IMG/VR virus record: IMGVR_UViG_3300042888_002494
Span: 1 to 57,555 of that record
Source: a virus
Strand: one strand, 5' to 3'
DNA: 57,555 bases
Made by a program: the position numbers and the translations under genes. Below, one piece after another: positions 1 to 8,759 of this stretch. A model generated the notes under the pieces. That model made no database searches and was not told the DNA's origin. It worked only from the letters and a program-made list of their open reading frames with translations. How positions within the stretch are numbered: position 1 is the first letter of the stretch; each line of letters begins with the position of its first letter.

Positions 1-773
1 GAACTCTTCCCAGCAGCACCAGCAGCTCCTAACGCCTCAAATGGCAGGATCATAGTAGCTACGTTAATTGTTGAAGTCTTGACGAAATCAGTTAATACGT
101 CTGCTGGGTTGTACCAGTTAACTTTTTTCTTGTCTTGATTTTGTCCAAACAATGGTTCGGTAACAGCTTTTTGCGTTACGTACAACGCAGGTAGTTCGTA
201 CGGCATTCTCCTGCCTGCTCGTACTAACTGCTTTTGAATTTGATCTCTAGTTAAGAATGCTTCGCTTGATTCGCTACTTAAGCCTGTTCCAGTACTCTTC
301 TTGCCTTGTTCGCTAAGAGGTGCAAAGAATTTTCTAGCACTCCTTCTACCATCGTATCCAGTAGTTAATTTCCCATCAACTTTTTCAACTAGCCTAGAAT
401 AATCATCTACCCCACCAATCTGGCGAGTTACTGATTCTAGTTCATCAAGACCTTGTCTAAGATCTAAAATTCCTTTTACTAGTCTGGTAGATGGCCTATC
501 TAAATGGCCAGCTTTAATTGCTGCGTCTGAGGAATCTTGTAAAAACTTTCCTAGTTTTAATCCACCAGATTTAGTGACTCTAGATGCTACAGTAGTAACT
601 ACAATTGCAGTAGCTGCTGAACCCAAGAACTTCATCATTGGGTGGCCATCAAGGGCCTTTGCTATCCTGCCACTACCAGGACTTGGAGTTTCTGTTTCGC
701 CCTCTTGCGAAGGTAGGTCACGAGAAGATACGCCATATCCTATGTTATGTATTGGCCCTCTATCTCTGAACAC
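1..773 (-). CDS. Probable tape measure or internal virion protein, N-terminal part (cut by window edge)
   Basis: The reading frame is open from a GTG at 773 to the window edge, giving 257 visible codons; the 3' end is missing. The GTG is preceded by AGGAGA six bases upstream. The visible protein has a polar, Pro/Ser-rich start, a hydrophobic stretch at about residues 46-64, a charged middle and a second hydrophobic Ala/Gly stretch at the visible end. I recognise no domain. It lies directly downstream of the two chaperone-like genes, where tailed phages usually place the tape measure gene, and membrane-like segments are common in such proteins. That assignment rests on position only; another internal virion protein is possible. 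Confidence 0.55.
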   Translation of the reverse strand, partial: MFRDRGPIHNIGYGVSSRDLPSQEGETETPSPGSGRIAKALDGHPMMKFLGSAATAIVVTTVASRVTKSGGLKLGKFLQDSSDAAIKAGHLDRPSTRLVKGILDLRQGLDELESVTRQIGGVDDYSRLVEKVDGKLTTGYDGRRSARKFFAPLSEQGKKSTGTGLSSESSEAFLTRDQIQKQLVRAGRRMPYELPALYVTQKAVTEPLFGQNQDKKKVNWYNPADVLTDFVKTSTINVATMILPFEALGAAGAAGKS

Positions 774-788
774 TTTTTTCTCCTAAGT

Positions 789-1418
789 TTATAAACTGCC
801 CATAAGTTTTTGGGCAATCGGGTCGTTGTAACGCGCTTCACCCTCTTTACGCTTTGCATCATGCTGAGCAGCTATCATTTGCTGCTTCATCGATTCCTCT
901 TCTGGGTCAATGATGTCTAGTTTAATTTGTGTTGGCTCAATGCCATAAGTCGATTGCTGAATCTCTATGATCTTTTCAGCTAAAGCAACTCTTTCTGCCA
1001 ATTGAGAAAAAGTAAAATTATCTAAGTCTTCCGGTGTATATGTATTAATAGTAGCGAGGACAAAGGCTTTCATCAATGATCTTACTTCACCGGCTTCAGA
1101 CCTCTTTTGGTCCATGATCATTTTTGCTACACGCGCAGAAGCAAATCCAGAAGCATCTAAAACTTCTTCTGCTATTGTACTTACGGCTCCTGCCGGAATT
1201 TTGTCTACATTAAAATTCTCAGGATATACTACTGTTTTTTCTAGTATAAAATCTTCTGCATCTGCGGAAGAATACCCATCTGAATTCTGATATTCTGATA
1301 TTCTGTCAAATTCCCCAAAAGTTAATTCTCGGAAAAGAAGATCAATCCCCTTTACGCTAACGCTATAAAGGGGACCATATTTAATCTTTAATTCTACAAG
1401 AACTTCAGGATCTATCAT
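789..1418 (-). CDS. Tail assembly chaperone-like protein, second copy
   Basis: This 209-aa protein starts one base after the stop of the gene upstream (TAAATG), so translation is probably coupled. It has no signal peptide or membrane segment and is rich in acidic residues. It shares a plan with the preceding 169-aa protein: a beta-like segment (VSVKGIDLLFRELTFGEFDRI here, VTSLTFDKHVVWRTLARSEY there), then the closely matching EEVLDASGF here and QEILEASGF there. This copy continues about 110 residues further with a helical, Gln/Lys-rich tail. Position just before the probable tape measure gene fits the tail assembly chaperone pair of long-tailed phages. The family assignment is inferred; the paralogy is visible in the sequences. 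Confidence 0.6.
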   Translation of the reverse strand: MIDPEVLVELKIKYGPLYSVSVKGIDLLFRELTFGEFDRISEYQNSDGYSSADAEDFILEKTVVYPENFNVDKIPAGAVSTIAEEVLDASGFASARVAKMIMDQKRSEAGEVRSLMKAFVLATINTYTPEDLDNFTFSQLAERVALAEKIIEIQQSTYGIEPTQIKLDIIDPEEESMKQQMIAAQHDAKRKEGEARYNDPIAQKLMGSL

Positions 1419-1928
1419 TTAAAGCTGGCGCACCTCAAGTGCTACGAAACCAGATGCTTCAAGGATCTCTTGAGACAAAAGAGAAGGAATTCCAGCCATA
1501 TCTTCTGCCATTGATACTTTGGTATAGTCTGGGAACAATAAGCAGATTTCTGTAATTGCTTCTTCATTCCAAAGGTTTGCCTCAGCAGTTGAAAGCTGAC
1601 CAGCTTGGACAAGCTGTTCCATCTTCTTGACCAATTGCTTGTATTCACTACGAGCCAAAGTTCTCCAAACAACGTGCTTGTCAAAAGTCAAAGAGGTTAC
1701 ATATACATCACCATGAAGAGCTTTCCATGCTTTAATCATCCCAGCAGTTGGGCCATTGTCCCAAATTTCTTCAGCGTCGTCTAAATCTTCTACTGACTGA
1801 GGACCTACATCTTCTACGAATTCGTCATCAAGCATCGAGGTAGTTTCGGATGTAGCAACCTCTTCGAGATTAAGCTCTTCAATAGTCTCTTCGTCGGCAG
1901 TGATAACTACCTTTTTTTCATTTGACAT
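1419..1928 (-). CDS. Tail assembly chaperone-like protein, first copy
   Basis: A 169-aa protein with a very acidic N-terminal third (many Glu and Asp in residues 1-55) followed by a compact region ending in QEILEASGFVALEVRQL. The ATG at 1928 follows a good site (AAGGAG) by seven bases. The second half aligns by eye with the middle of the next protein downstream, so the two genes are tandem paralogues. Tail chaperone pairs in many phages are made by a -1 frameshift; here I see no slippery heptamer at the boundary, and the second gene has its own ATG just after the stop. Role in tail length control or tape measure folding is inferred from position. Confidence 0.58.
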   Translation of the reverse strand: MSNEKKVVITADEETIEELNLEEVATSETTSMLDDEFVEDVGPQSVEDLDDAEEIWDNGPTAGMIKAWKALHGDVYVTSLTFDKHVVWRTLARSEYKQLVKKMEQLVQAGQLSTAEANLWNEEAITEICLLFPDYTKVSMAEDMAGIPSLLSQEILEASGFVALEVRQL

Positions 1929-1960
1929 TTTTACTCCTTAAAAGTATATTCTAGAATCAT

Positions 1961-1985
1961 AACATGATATCACTTTAATCATGTT
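1961..1985. repeat. Inverted repeat between tube-like and chaperone-like genes
   Basis: Eight-base arms AACATGAT (1961-1968) and ATCATGTT (1978-1985) flank a 9-base loop in the gap between the stop of the 345-aa gene and the start of the chaperone-like pair. There is no T-run on either side, so this is not a standard intrinsic terminator; it could be an mRNA stability or processing hairpin, or an operator. Confidence 0.4.
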
Positions 1986-1996
1986 GTAGCAAATAA

Positions 1997-3034
1997 TTAA
2001 ATTAAAGTTCCTGGACCAGAAACTTGTATGCCGGTTACAGTAGTTGATGTTGTGGTTCCTGTAGTTGCAGTATTTTCAGTTGAATTTGGCACTGTTGCAG
2101 ACTTGTCCATAAATGGCTTATCCCCAATATCTGCGTTAGAGAAGTAGAAGTCTCTAGCTATAAATTGATAATTTTCAACTAACGGCTGACCACCACTTTG
2201 ATATGCTGTCGACATAGAAACTAATTGTACATTTTGTAAAACAATTTTCATTGGGCTATTACTGGCACTAATAGAACTTCTTTCGTTAATGTCAGTAGCT
2301 AAAATTCTATCAGAGTTTAGTTGTTGGTTTATTTCAGTACCAGATTTATAAGTTAAAATAGAATTAGAAGTAATTCCTGTTTCTTCTACTCCATAAAATA
2401 TAACTAGGTTAAATGGTGGATGGGCACTAAATATATTATGGCCACCATTTTCGTAATCAACAAAAGTTGATTTAGTTGACCTATCAGAGGTTACTCTATC
2501 TAGTTGAGTGCTAGTCCAGTATTTGTTTATATTTACTTCGTCAGCTTGAGATTCATTTGCTGAATTTAAAGAAGAAATTACTGAAGATGGTGGATTAGTT
2601 CCTGAGCTTTCGGCTCTTACCTTTGCAGCTTTTTCTAGTAAAGAAGTCATTCTTCTAGGGTACCTAGAGTATAAAGAGAACTCTCCTGTGATGAGTCTAG
2701 TGCCATTCAACATAGCATCGTAGTTGTATGACCAAAAACCATACAATGGTTGCTTCTCCTGCTTGACTACATAAGCCATAGCAGCTATGTCCATTTCATC
2801 AGCTGGATCAAATAAGCCATCTATAAATATTTTTACATCTTCTCCAGAAAAAAAATAATCATAATAATTATTAAAAGCTTCGTCTTGTCTAGCTCCACCC
2901 CATTGAAGATCTATTTCTTGGTTTAATGGGTCAAAAAAGCCATTGCCATTTCCGCCACTAATTGGCGTTGTCTTTAAATCGTAAGGAAGAAAGGCAGTAA
3001 ATGGGCGATAGGAAGAACGATTTGTTGCAGGCAT
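1997..3034 (-). CDS. Divergent tube-like virion structural protein (third paralogue)
   Basis: A 345-aa protein whose ATG overlaps the last base of the 246-aa gene upstream. By eye it keeps the skeleton of the two neighbouring tube-like proteins: a segment with GTRLITGEFSLYSRYPRRM where they have a Gly-Lys/Ser-Arg...IAGSLIFTVF core, FNLVIFYG where they have PPFDVVLTFFNEYG, and ENYQFIARDFYF where they have EQTYTYMARGIQPM. A long insertion, about residues 140-215, and a Thr-rich C-terminus ending VSGPGTLI set it apart. It is probably a baseplate-side or tail-end member of the tube family. The paralogy is visible but distant; the exact virion location is inferred. Confidence 0.55.
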   Translation of the reverse strand: MPATNRSSYRPFTAFLPYDLKTTPISGGNGNGFFDPLNQEIDLQWGGARQDEAFNNYYDYFFSGEDVKIFIDGLFDPADEMDIAAMAYVVKQEKQPLYGFWSYNYDAMLNGTRLITGEFSLYSRYPRRMTSLLEKAAKVRAESSGTNPPSSVISSLNSANESQADEVNINKYWTSTQLDRVTSDRSTKSTFVDYENGGHNIFSAHPPFNLVIFYGVEETGITSNSILTYKSGTEINQQLNSDRILATDINERSSISASNSPMKIVLQNVQLVSMSTAYQSGGQPLVENYQFIARDFYFSNADIGDKPFMDKSATVPNSTENTATTGTTTSTTVTGIQVSGPGTLI

Positions 3035-3774
3035 TAAAGTCTCGATATTCTTTGGTTCATGAAGTTCTTGTAAGCTGCCACGTTATCCCCAAAAAAATTA
3101 GTAGATATGTTTCTGTCAACCGTCTGCTGGGCAACTATTGCAGCATCGGGATTATCTGAATAAATATTTCTATCTTCTGCAGTATCTAATTGTAACATGG
3201 GTTGAATGCCTCTAGCCATATATGTATAAGTTTGTTCTGTGATAAGGTCGTCAACAGACATTGTCTGACCTTCATCTACGATTGTCAACCCAAACAGTTT
3301 CATTTTAGCAGCTAATCCATATTCATTAAAAAAAGTTAAAACAACATCAAATGGAGGAAGCATGTCTGCTAATGGAGAATAGTTTTTTTCAGCCAATGCT
3401 TTTTTAAACTCTGCAATCCTATAGAAAGCATACTCATTAAATACGGTGAAGATTAAAGATCCAGCTATAGTTCTAGATCCTTTGACGAATCCTCTAGCAT
3501 TTACGTGACCTAATGTTCTTACTGGAGAGTTTTCTCTGTGTATGGAATAAGATATTGTTTGGAGTTCCCCAAGTTCTATAAAGTCGCCAACTGAACTTGA
3601 AGTGTCATCACCTATTCTAGGGAGAACCATTGTTGCCTGGATATCAACTCCAGCAAAAGACATATTAGAAAATGGATCCGGAAGACCCTTATCTCTTCTG
3701 ACTGAAGATATTGTGTTGTTATAGTCAGATATTTGTCTTTTTTCTAATTTAAGTTCATCAATATCTTTTCTCAT
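3034..3774 (-). CDS. Tail tube-like protein, second paralogue
   Basis: A 246-aa protein with an N-terminal extension of about 45 charged residues and then the same core as the 230-aa neighbour: RENSPVRTLGHVNARGFVKG, RTIAGSLIFTVF, PPFDVVLTFFNEYG and EQTYTYMARGIQPM. That core matches what I know as a conserved structural protein, probably tail tube or tube-initiator, in large myoviruses. It is the first gene after the terminator that follows the 230-aa copy, so it should be made in smaller amounts, as expected of a baseplate-proximal tube protein rather than the bulk tube. Family membership is fairly secure; the tube role is inferred from the adjacent sheath gene. Confidence 0.6.
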   Translation of the reverse strand: MRKDIDELKLEKRQISDYNNTISSVRRDKGLPDPFSNMSFAGVDIQATMVLPRIGDDTSSSVGDFIELGELQTISYSIHRENSPVRTLGHVNARGFVKGSRTIAGSLIFTVFNEYAFYRIAEFKKALAEKNYSPLADMLPPFDVVLTFFNEYGLAAKMKLFGLTIVDEGQTMSVDDLITEQTYTYMARGIQPMLQLDTAEDRNIYSDNPDAAIVAQQTVDRNISTNFFGDNVAAYKNFMNQRISRL

Positions 3775-3787
3775 TTATATCCTTAAA

Positions 3788-3829
3788 GTAAAAAGAGACG
3801 TGGAGGACAAAGCTCATCCTCCACGTCTC
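3788..3829 (-). terminator. Intrinsic terminator after the major tube gene
   Basis: A perfect 13-bp stem, arms at 3795-3807 and 3817-3829 (GAGACGTGGAGGA and its complement), encloses a 9-base loop. On the minus strand the hairpin is followed by TTTTTAC, the expected U-tract. It lies between the 230-aa tube-like gene and the downstream 246-aa gene, so it would cut transcription after the abundant tube protein. Confidence 0.88.
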
Positions 3830-3853
3830 AAGATTTTTAATACTGTTATTTAA

Positions 3854-4546
3854 TTATGGTCTGATAATCTCAGAGTTGAAACCGCTTGAGGTTACTGCAT
3901 CTTGAGAGATTATGTCGGAAAGAGTTCCGTTAAATCTCTGAAGCTGTGAGTTAGAGATGGTATACATTGGTCCGATTTCGCGGGCTACGTAAGTCATTGT
4001 CTCCTCAATTACGATGTCGTCCATTGAAGCTCCAGAACCTTCGTTCAAAAGCTCAACTCCATAAATTGATCTTACTGCACCTTGGCCATACTCGTTGGCA
4101 AAAGTTACTGTAATATCAAATGGTGGAATTTGGTCAGCGTAGTATGGAACCTTGCTTACGACGTCTCTGCTCTGATCATCAAACTCAGCAATTCCTCTTC
4201 TGTGATTTGGATCACCTGGAAGAGTGTTGCTGGATCTTGTCCAGTATTTCATTTCCTGTGCAGTTCCATGATGCGATTCAAGCATCTGGTAGAGAGCTGG
4301 GCGGTCAAAGACTGTGAAAATCAATGAACCAGCAATACCTCTTTTGCCTCTAGAAAATGATCTTGGGTTTGGAGAACCCATTGTGTAGATTGGTGCTTTT
4401 TCTCTGGTTACTGAAAATGTAATACCTGAAAGAGCGCCAATCTCTTTCCCGCCAAAAGTGGCAACAATATCTGCACCAGAAAATGTGGTGTAAGTATTAA
4501 GGTATTTGTTTACAGCTGAGTCGTAGTATTCGCCGTTATTTGGCAT
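3854..4546 (-). CDS. Probable major tail tube protein
   Basis: A 230-aa protein starting at an ATG with GGAGGG eight bases upstream. Its core contains TREKAPIYTMGSPNPRSFSRG, KRGIAGSLIFTVFDRPALYQ, PPFDITVTFANEYGQGA and EETMTYVAREIGPM, the pattern of a widespread myovirus structural protein. It sits directly after the 422-aa sheath gene and directly before a strong terminator, the arrangement expected for a highly expressed tube subunit. The two following genes are paralogues. No enzymatic residues are evident. The tube assignment is from family resemblance and context; baseplate or neck ring protein is the alternative. Confidence 0.65.
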   Translation of the reverse strand: MPNNGEYYDSAVNKYLNTYTTFSGADIVATFGGKEIGALSGITFSVTREKAPIYTMGSPNPRSFSRGKRGIAGSLIFTVFDRPALYQMLESHHGTAQEMKYWTRSSNTLPGDPNHRRGIAEFDDQSRDVVSKVPYYADQIPPFDITVTFANEYGQGAVRSIYGVELLNEGSGASMDDIVIEETMTYVAREIGPMYTISNSQLQRFNGTLSDIISQDAVTSSGFNSEIIRP

Positions 4547-4583
4547 CTTTTACCCTCCTATAGGTGTATTTAATATATTATTA

Positions 4584-5852
4584 TTAAAGGCTGACAGATA
4601 TACTGACTTCGATGCTCTTAAGCTCGAAGGCAGGTGTCAGGACTAGGTCAATGATAGCCTTGTTCTGAGATGGGACATAAGAGACTGTGAAGTCACTGTC
4701 CAACAAAGCACCAAGCTGTTGCATTCCGCGCAAGCCTGATGTAATGGCTGTTTCCATTGAGTTACGAACCTGCAGTGTAGAAGGCTCGCCAACGAACTTT
4801 TGACATACTTGACGAACTACCATAGCAGCTTCGTTTACGATTCTTGAAGTAGCAATACGTGTGTAGTCTGATGTTTCAGGCGCAAATGTGCAACCTTCTG
4901 CAAAGATGGGCACTTTATTGAAGTTGAGAACAATAGCATTAACGCCCTTATCTACAACTCCAGTGTTACTGCTGTTGGTAAGTGTGCTTCTGGTTGCGTT
5001 GTAACGAAGTCTAGTGACGTTGTAAGCTGTTTTATTAACAGGGCTTACATAAGAAGCCATTCTGCTCAAAGCAGCTGCAAATGTGGTTGCTCCGTTAGCA
5101 TAGCCAAAGTCTGGGTTGCTAGCTGATGCATAGCCTACTGGCTTAAGCTCTGCGGCAATAACGAATACATAGCGACCATTATCTTTCCAGATATAATCAG
5201 TTCCAGCTTTTGCGTTTCTATCAGGAAGAGTTGCCAAGCCTAAATGGGTAGCAACATTAGATGGGGTCATGACCTCACCTGTTCCAAGGTATGGCTTAAG
5301 CCCCAAGACGGCGAAACATGGGCTAGTATTTTCGCTAATCTCTTTTACTTTAGCACCGATTAGGTAGGCCCAGTTCTTGGTATAATCAGTTGTATTGTTT
5401 GCGTTGAAACCAATTTCCTCGTCATCGCCAGGTGTTGCTGGGTTATTCCAGTCAGCCGAGTTTCCACCTCTACCCCAAGGAACGATAATGTCTGGCATAG
5501 AAGCTTCAGCAGCAGCAAATGCGTCATCAAACACACTAGTACCGCCCGAAGTTACGGTGCCAGCACCTTGGTTCCAGGTTGTATTGCTTGGAAGAGGAAC
5601 CATAAAGATTCTATCTGCTCCAGCAGCTACGAGTTCAAGATAAGCTCTGTGAAGTTGTGAGCCCTCGCCAAAAGCAAGGATGACATTATCTTCTCTAGTT
5701 ACTTGCACAACATCGAGATCGGCAATATTGCCAGTCCCATCAGCTGTGCTGCGCTTAGCTATAACGCAGATTCTTGGACCAACAGGAGTATCCTGTCTTG
5801 ATATGCTATAAAAGCTATCTTTAATTATTGTTTTTACGCCAGGTAGAGCCAT
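4584..5852 (-). CDS. Tail sheath protein
   Basis: This 422-aa protein begins MALPGVKTIIKDSFYSISRQ and runs through a sheath-like core with a glycine-rich nucleotide-independent beta/alpha layout (VTREDNVILAFGEGSQLHRAYLELVAAGADRIFMVPLP) to a C-terminal domain ending in alternating hydrophobic strands (IDLVLTPAFELKSIEVSISV). That order, an N-terminal handle, middle domain and C-terminal strand pair, is typical of contractile sheath subunits, which polymerise round the tube. The ATG is preceded by GGAGG about 12 bases upstream in a 99-base leader. The tube gene lies immediately downstream. A second sheath-like gene lies upstream at 6727, so this shorter one is probably the main sheath subunit. 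Confidence 0.78.
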   Translation of the reverse strand: MALPGVKTIIKDSFYSISRQDTPVGPRICVIAKRSTADGTGNIADLDVVQVTREDNVILAFGEGSQLHRAYLELVAAGADRIFMVPLPSNTTWNQGAGTVTSGGTSVFDDAFAAAEASMPDIIVPWGRGGNSADWNNPATPGDDEEIGFNANNTTDYTKNWAYLIGAKVKEISENTSPCFAVLGLKPYLGTGEVMTPSNVATHLGLATLPDRNAKAGTDYIWKDNGRYVFVIAAELKPVGYASASNPDFGYANGATTFAAALSRMASYVSPVNKTAYNVTRLRYNATRSTLTNSSNTGVVDKGVNAIVLNFNKVPIFAEGCTFAPETSDYTRIATSRIVNEAAMVVRQVCQKFVGEPSTLQVRNSMETAITSGLRGMQQLGALLDSDFTVSYVPSQNKAIIDLVLTPAFELKSIEVSISVSL

Positions 5853-5951
5853 TGAATTTCGAACCTCCGGTTTGCCTATATTAGGTCTGTTCCCAAACTA
5901 TAGTAACGCACAACCTATAAAAACAACTACGTTTAATATTTTACTTCAATT

Positions 5952-6725
5952 TTATATAGCGTAAGGAAAGTACCCAGAAAGGCTTGGGGTAGCACTGTAA
6001 AGATCGACTATCTCTATTGGAGTATCAGTATAATCTGGAGTAGATTTATTAAATAGCTCTTCTTGTCTACTGGTTATCAAACTTGCCTCGTAGGCCATAG
6101 CGGTTCTTACGTCTATTGCTACTTTTTCTATGGTAGAAACAGATGTCTGAATCAACTTTTCTGTAGTCAATAAATAAGTAATTGTTCTTTTAATAACATC
6201 TATATTAGATCTACTTTCCTCAGCGTCGGCTAACCTTCTGGCATACACTAACTCTGAAGCACCAAGTCTTTTAAAGACAGGAGTGTACTCAAGCATAAAA
6301 TCTTCAAAAACTTCAGCCAGTGCATCAGCAACTTCTGCTCCTACGTATCTACCATCTCCTAGGTTTGACTCAGAAGAAGCTTTATCTGCTTTTGTGATTA
6401 CGCTAAATGAAACAACATTTTGAAATCTTTGTCCAAATATCATATAGTCGTTTTCAACAACTTGCCTACTTCTTGGTTTTGGCTCTACGGTATGTGGTTT
6501 TCTAATTTCTAAACCATAAATTATTGCCGGAAAGGAGGCATAAGATCCGCCATGGTTAGGTTTAATTGGAATGTCTGGGTGGATATTTTCCCATAGTAAT
6601 TTTACTACAGCTATAAATTCAAGATAACTTAAATTGCCAGCTGCTTGGAGTGGTGCCCCAAAAGCTCTATTGACGGATACGTCATTAATTCTTGGTTCTG
6701 GAAAACCAAAAGCGTTCTGCGCCAT
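5952..6725 (-). CDS. Probable tail terminator or tail completion protein
   Basis: A 257-aa protein located between the two sheath-like genes. The middle shows the pattern ASFPAIIYGLEIRKPHTVEP, then GQRFQNVVSFSVITKADKAS, then ALAEVFEDFMLEYTPVFKRLGASELVYARRLAD, which I associate with tail terminator proteins of large myoviruses: a beta-sandwich with a helix pair. The C-terminal third is helical and charged. Such a protein caps the tube and sheath and joins the tail to the neck. Start is ATG at 6725, two bases after the stop of the 551-aa gene; the site GGAG lies eight bases before it. Function is inferred from resemblance and from neighbours. Confidence 0.55.
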   Translation of the reverse strand: MAQNAFGFPEPRINDVSVNRAFGAPLQAAGNLSYLEFIAVVKLLWENIHPDIPIKPNHGGSYASFPAIIYGLEIRKPHTVEPKPRSRQVVENDYMIFGQRFQNVVSFSVITKADKASSESNLGDGRYVGAEVADALAEVFEDFMLEYTPVFKRLGASELVYARRLADAEESRSNIDVIKRTITYLLTTEKLIQTSVSTIEKVAIDVRTAMAYEASLITSRQEELFNKSTPDYTDTPIEIVDLYSATPSLSGYFPYAI

Positions 6726-6726
6726 T

Positions 6727-8382
6727 CTATGCTCCTTGCCCTGAGGAAATACTAAAAGATATTTTTCTTAGACCTAAAGAAGAAGTTAAGTTAATGTCAA
6801 AATATATCTTACCTTTAACTACAGAATCAGCATATGCTTCTAATGCATAGTCTCTAATTATATTGTTAGTTTTTAAAAATTGTAACATTTTTCTTACATC
6901 TTCAATTAATTTTTGAGCACTGAATCTACTAATTGAATTGTCTCCAAGTGCCCTTATTTCATTTATGACCATTGAGATTAATCTCATTTGTGGAGCTTTA
7001 GCATATACTGAACTAGGATTGGCCATCGTATTATCATTGCTTAAATAGATTTCATAAGAGTTTCCTCTCCTACTTCTATTATTTCGAATAAGAGTATTAA
7101 TACCCAGTGCATCTAACCTGTCTACCTCTGCCTGACCTAGATTTGTGCCGCTCAAACCAAAAGCTGAAGGAATTTTTTTTCTTATTAAACTTTGATTTAC
7201 TGCTGTTTCGGACAACAAGCCTGCTACTGAAGCAGCTGCGCTAGATGTATAAGATATGTTTAAGAAATTATGGTTAATAATAATCTCTCCATATATTGGG
7301 ATAACAAACTTGCCCATATCACCAGCTATTGAATTGTCTGGATTATACATAGTATATTTGTCAGTAAAATTAATGTCTGCCTCAAAAATATCTATGTTAC
7401 TAGAGTTTATTCCATCTGATCTAGAGCCAATTACTCCTAGCATAATTGCTCCAGTTTCATCATGGAAATCTTGACAATGCGTAGCTAATTGAGTAACGAA
7501 ATCTACATTGCCAGTCCCGATGATGCTAGCTTCTAATGGGACTATTATGTCTATATTATCGTATCTCTCTAGTGAAGCGTACGTTTGTTCTAGTCTATCA
7601 TAATATTTTTGATAGAAGTTCATCAATACAGGAGTGGCATCCTCGTATGAATGAGTTGGCATTATATTTAATCTATCACCTGTTATTGCTACATACTCTT
7701 TCATAGGAGCGGCAGAGCATATGTAAATATCTCTTGCTCCGCACGCGTATGCGTCAAAAATCCCTCTCAACAAAGGAGAATTAAAATCAGCCTTTAGGAG
7801 GTCTATTGCCTCTTGAATAGAACTTATTCTCATGGGAGCATTCATATCAAGAGCATCTGAATGACCTATTAGAAGAATGGAATTGGTTCTATATTGCTCT
7901 AGGGGCTGGAAAGACGGACGATAAGAAGTACTTAATTCTTTTTCTCCTCCAGCATAGGATCCGACTATGTTCATGGTTCCCTGAGGAACTTGAAACTGAG
8001 CTGTGTATTGAAAGATATTTGCACCGTCGTATGTAGTTGCCACTACCGAATAATTACCTTGGAATAAATTTTCAGGTATTGTGTAGTGAAATATAAATTT
8101 AGTTAAATTATATGAAGAGATGTTTTGTCCAGGTACATCGCCATAATTTCCATAGTAAAAAGTATTACCAGAACTTCGCTCTATGTAATTGCCAGTTGGA
8201 TTAGCGTCTTGCTGGAGATACGAGTACGGTCCATCTATAGTTGCGCCTGCACCAAAATCACCTCTATATACAGAAATGATTACATCAGAAGGAGTTGCCC
8301 CTAATGTGGGGTCGTAAAAATTTCCATTTTGACTAAATATAAATTCAAAATTACCAGTTTGACCAGGTGATAAAATTAGCAT
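6727..8382 (-). CDS. Second sheath-like protein with N-terminal beta-sandwich domain
   Basis: A 551-aa protein. Residues 1 to about 135 look like an immunoglobulin-type beta-sandwich (strands ending in NYSVVATTYDGANIFQYTAQFQV). The remainder has sheath features: SILLIGHSDAL, a Rossmann-like middle with ARDIYICSAAP and NIDIIVPLEASIIGTG, a Ser/Ala-rich loop, and a C-terminal domain (DYALEAYADSVVKGKIYFDINL...GLRKISFSIS) parallel to the end of the 422-aa sheath. It overlaps the neck gene upstream by one base. It could be a decorated sheath variant or a collar/baseplate-proximal ring with sheath fold. Sheath family membership is likely; which rings it forms is unknown. Confidence 0.62.
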   Translation of the reverse strand: MLILSPGQTGNFEFIFSQNGNFYDPTLGATPSDVIISVYRGDFGAGATIDGPYSYLQQDANPTGNYIERSSGNTFYYGNYGDVPGQNISSYNLTKFIFHYTIPENLFQGNYSVVATTYDGANIFQYTAQFQVPQGTMNIVGSYAGGEKELSTSYRPSFQPLEQYRTNSILLIGHSDALDMNAPMRISSIQEAIDLLKADFNSPLLRGIFDAYACGARDIYICSAAPMKEYVAITGDRLNIMPTHSYEDATPVLMNFYQKYYDRLEQTYASLERYDNIDIIVPLEASIIGTGNVDFVTQLATHCQDFHDETGAIMLGVIGSRSDGINSSNIDIFEADINFTDKYTMYNPDNSIAGDMGKFVIPIYGEIIINHNFLNISYTSSAAASVAGLLSETAVNQSLIRKKIPSAFGLSGTNLGQAEVDRLDALGINTLIRNNRSRRGNSYEIYLSNDNTMANPSSVYAKAPQMRLISMVINEIRALGDNSISRFSAQKLIEDVRKMLQFLKTNNIIRDYALEAYADSVVKGKIYFDINLTSSLGLRKISFSISSGQGA

Positions 8383-8759
8383 TAAGTAGGTCTTTCCTTA
8401 GTTGCTCCAGCTATCCAGTATACTATCTTTCCAAATTTTCCACGTACCGGAGCTGCAAAGTCTATATAATAAAGGTTTGCTCCGTTAATATTATTAGTTC
8501 CTTCTTCGTAAATTCTATCATTCTGCTTTGGATTTACGTCAGCTTCAAAATAAAAAACCAAGTCAATGCCTGTAGTTATGCCTTCTATATCCTCTCTTTG
8601 GAGTTGAGCCATAGCTTCATTGGAAGGAAAATAGTGCCTAGTGGTTACTTGTTCAAATGTTTCTGAGTATAGAAAATCATCATCTAATCTTCTTTGAATT
8701 AAAACATCATGACCGTATTCTCTTAAGATACGCTTAATAGTTTTAGCAGGATCAATCAT
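8382..8759 (-). CDS. Head-tail connector / neck protein
   Basis: A 125-aa protein, ATG at 8759, overlapping the 308-aa gene upstream by eight bases and the 551-aa gene downstream by one, so the three are translationally linked. It starts MIDPAKTIKRILREYGHDVLIQRR and continues with mostly beta segments (TGIDLVFYFEADVNPKQNDRIYE, NLYYIDFAAPVRGKFGKIVYWIAGA). A short beta-rich protein with a bound-DNA-channel type charge pattern, placed between an adaptor-like gene and tail genes, fits a head-completion stopper protein. I do not recognise a named family; the call is contextual. Confidence 0.5.
   Translation of the reverse strand: MIDPAKTIKRILREYGHDVLIQRRLDDDFLYSETFEQVTTRHYFPSNEAMAQLQREDIEGITTGIDLVFYFEADVNPKQNDRIYEEGTNNINGANLYYIDFAAPVRGKFGKIVYWIAGATKERPT

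Noticed and set aside
1415-1425. Programmed -1 frameshift at the chaperone gene boundary
   Set aside because: The sequence around the stop (CAG CTT TAA ATG) has no slippery heptamer in the correct register, and the second gene has its own start.
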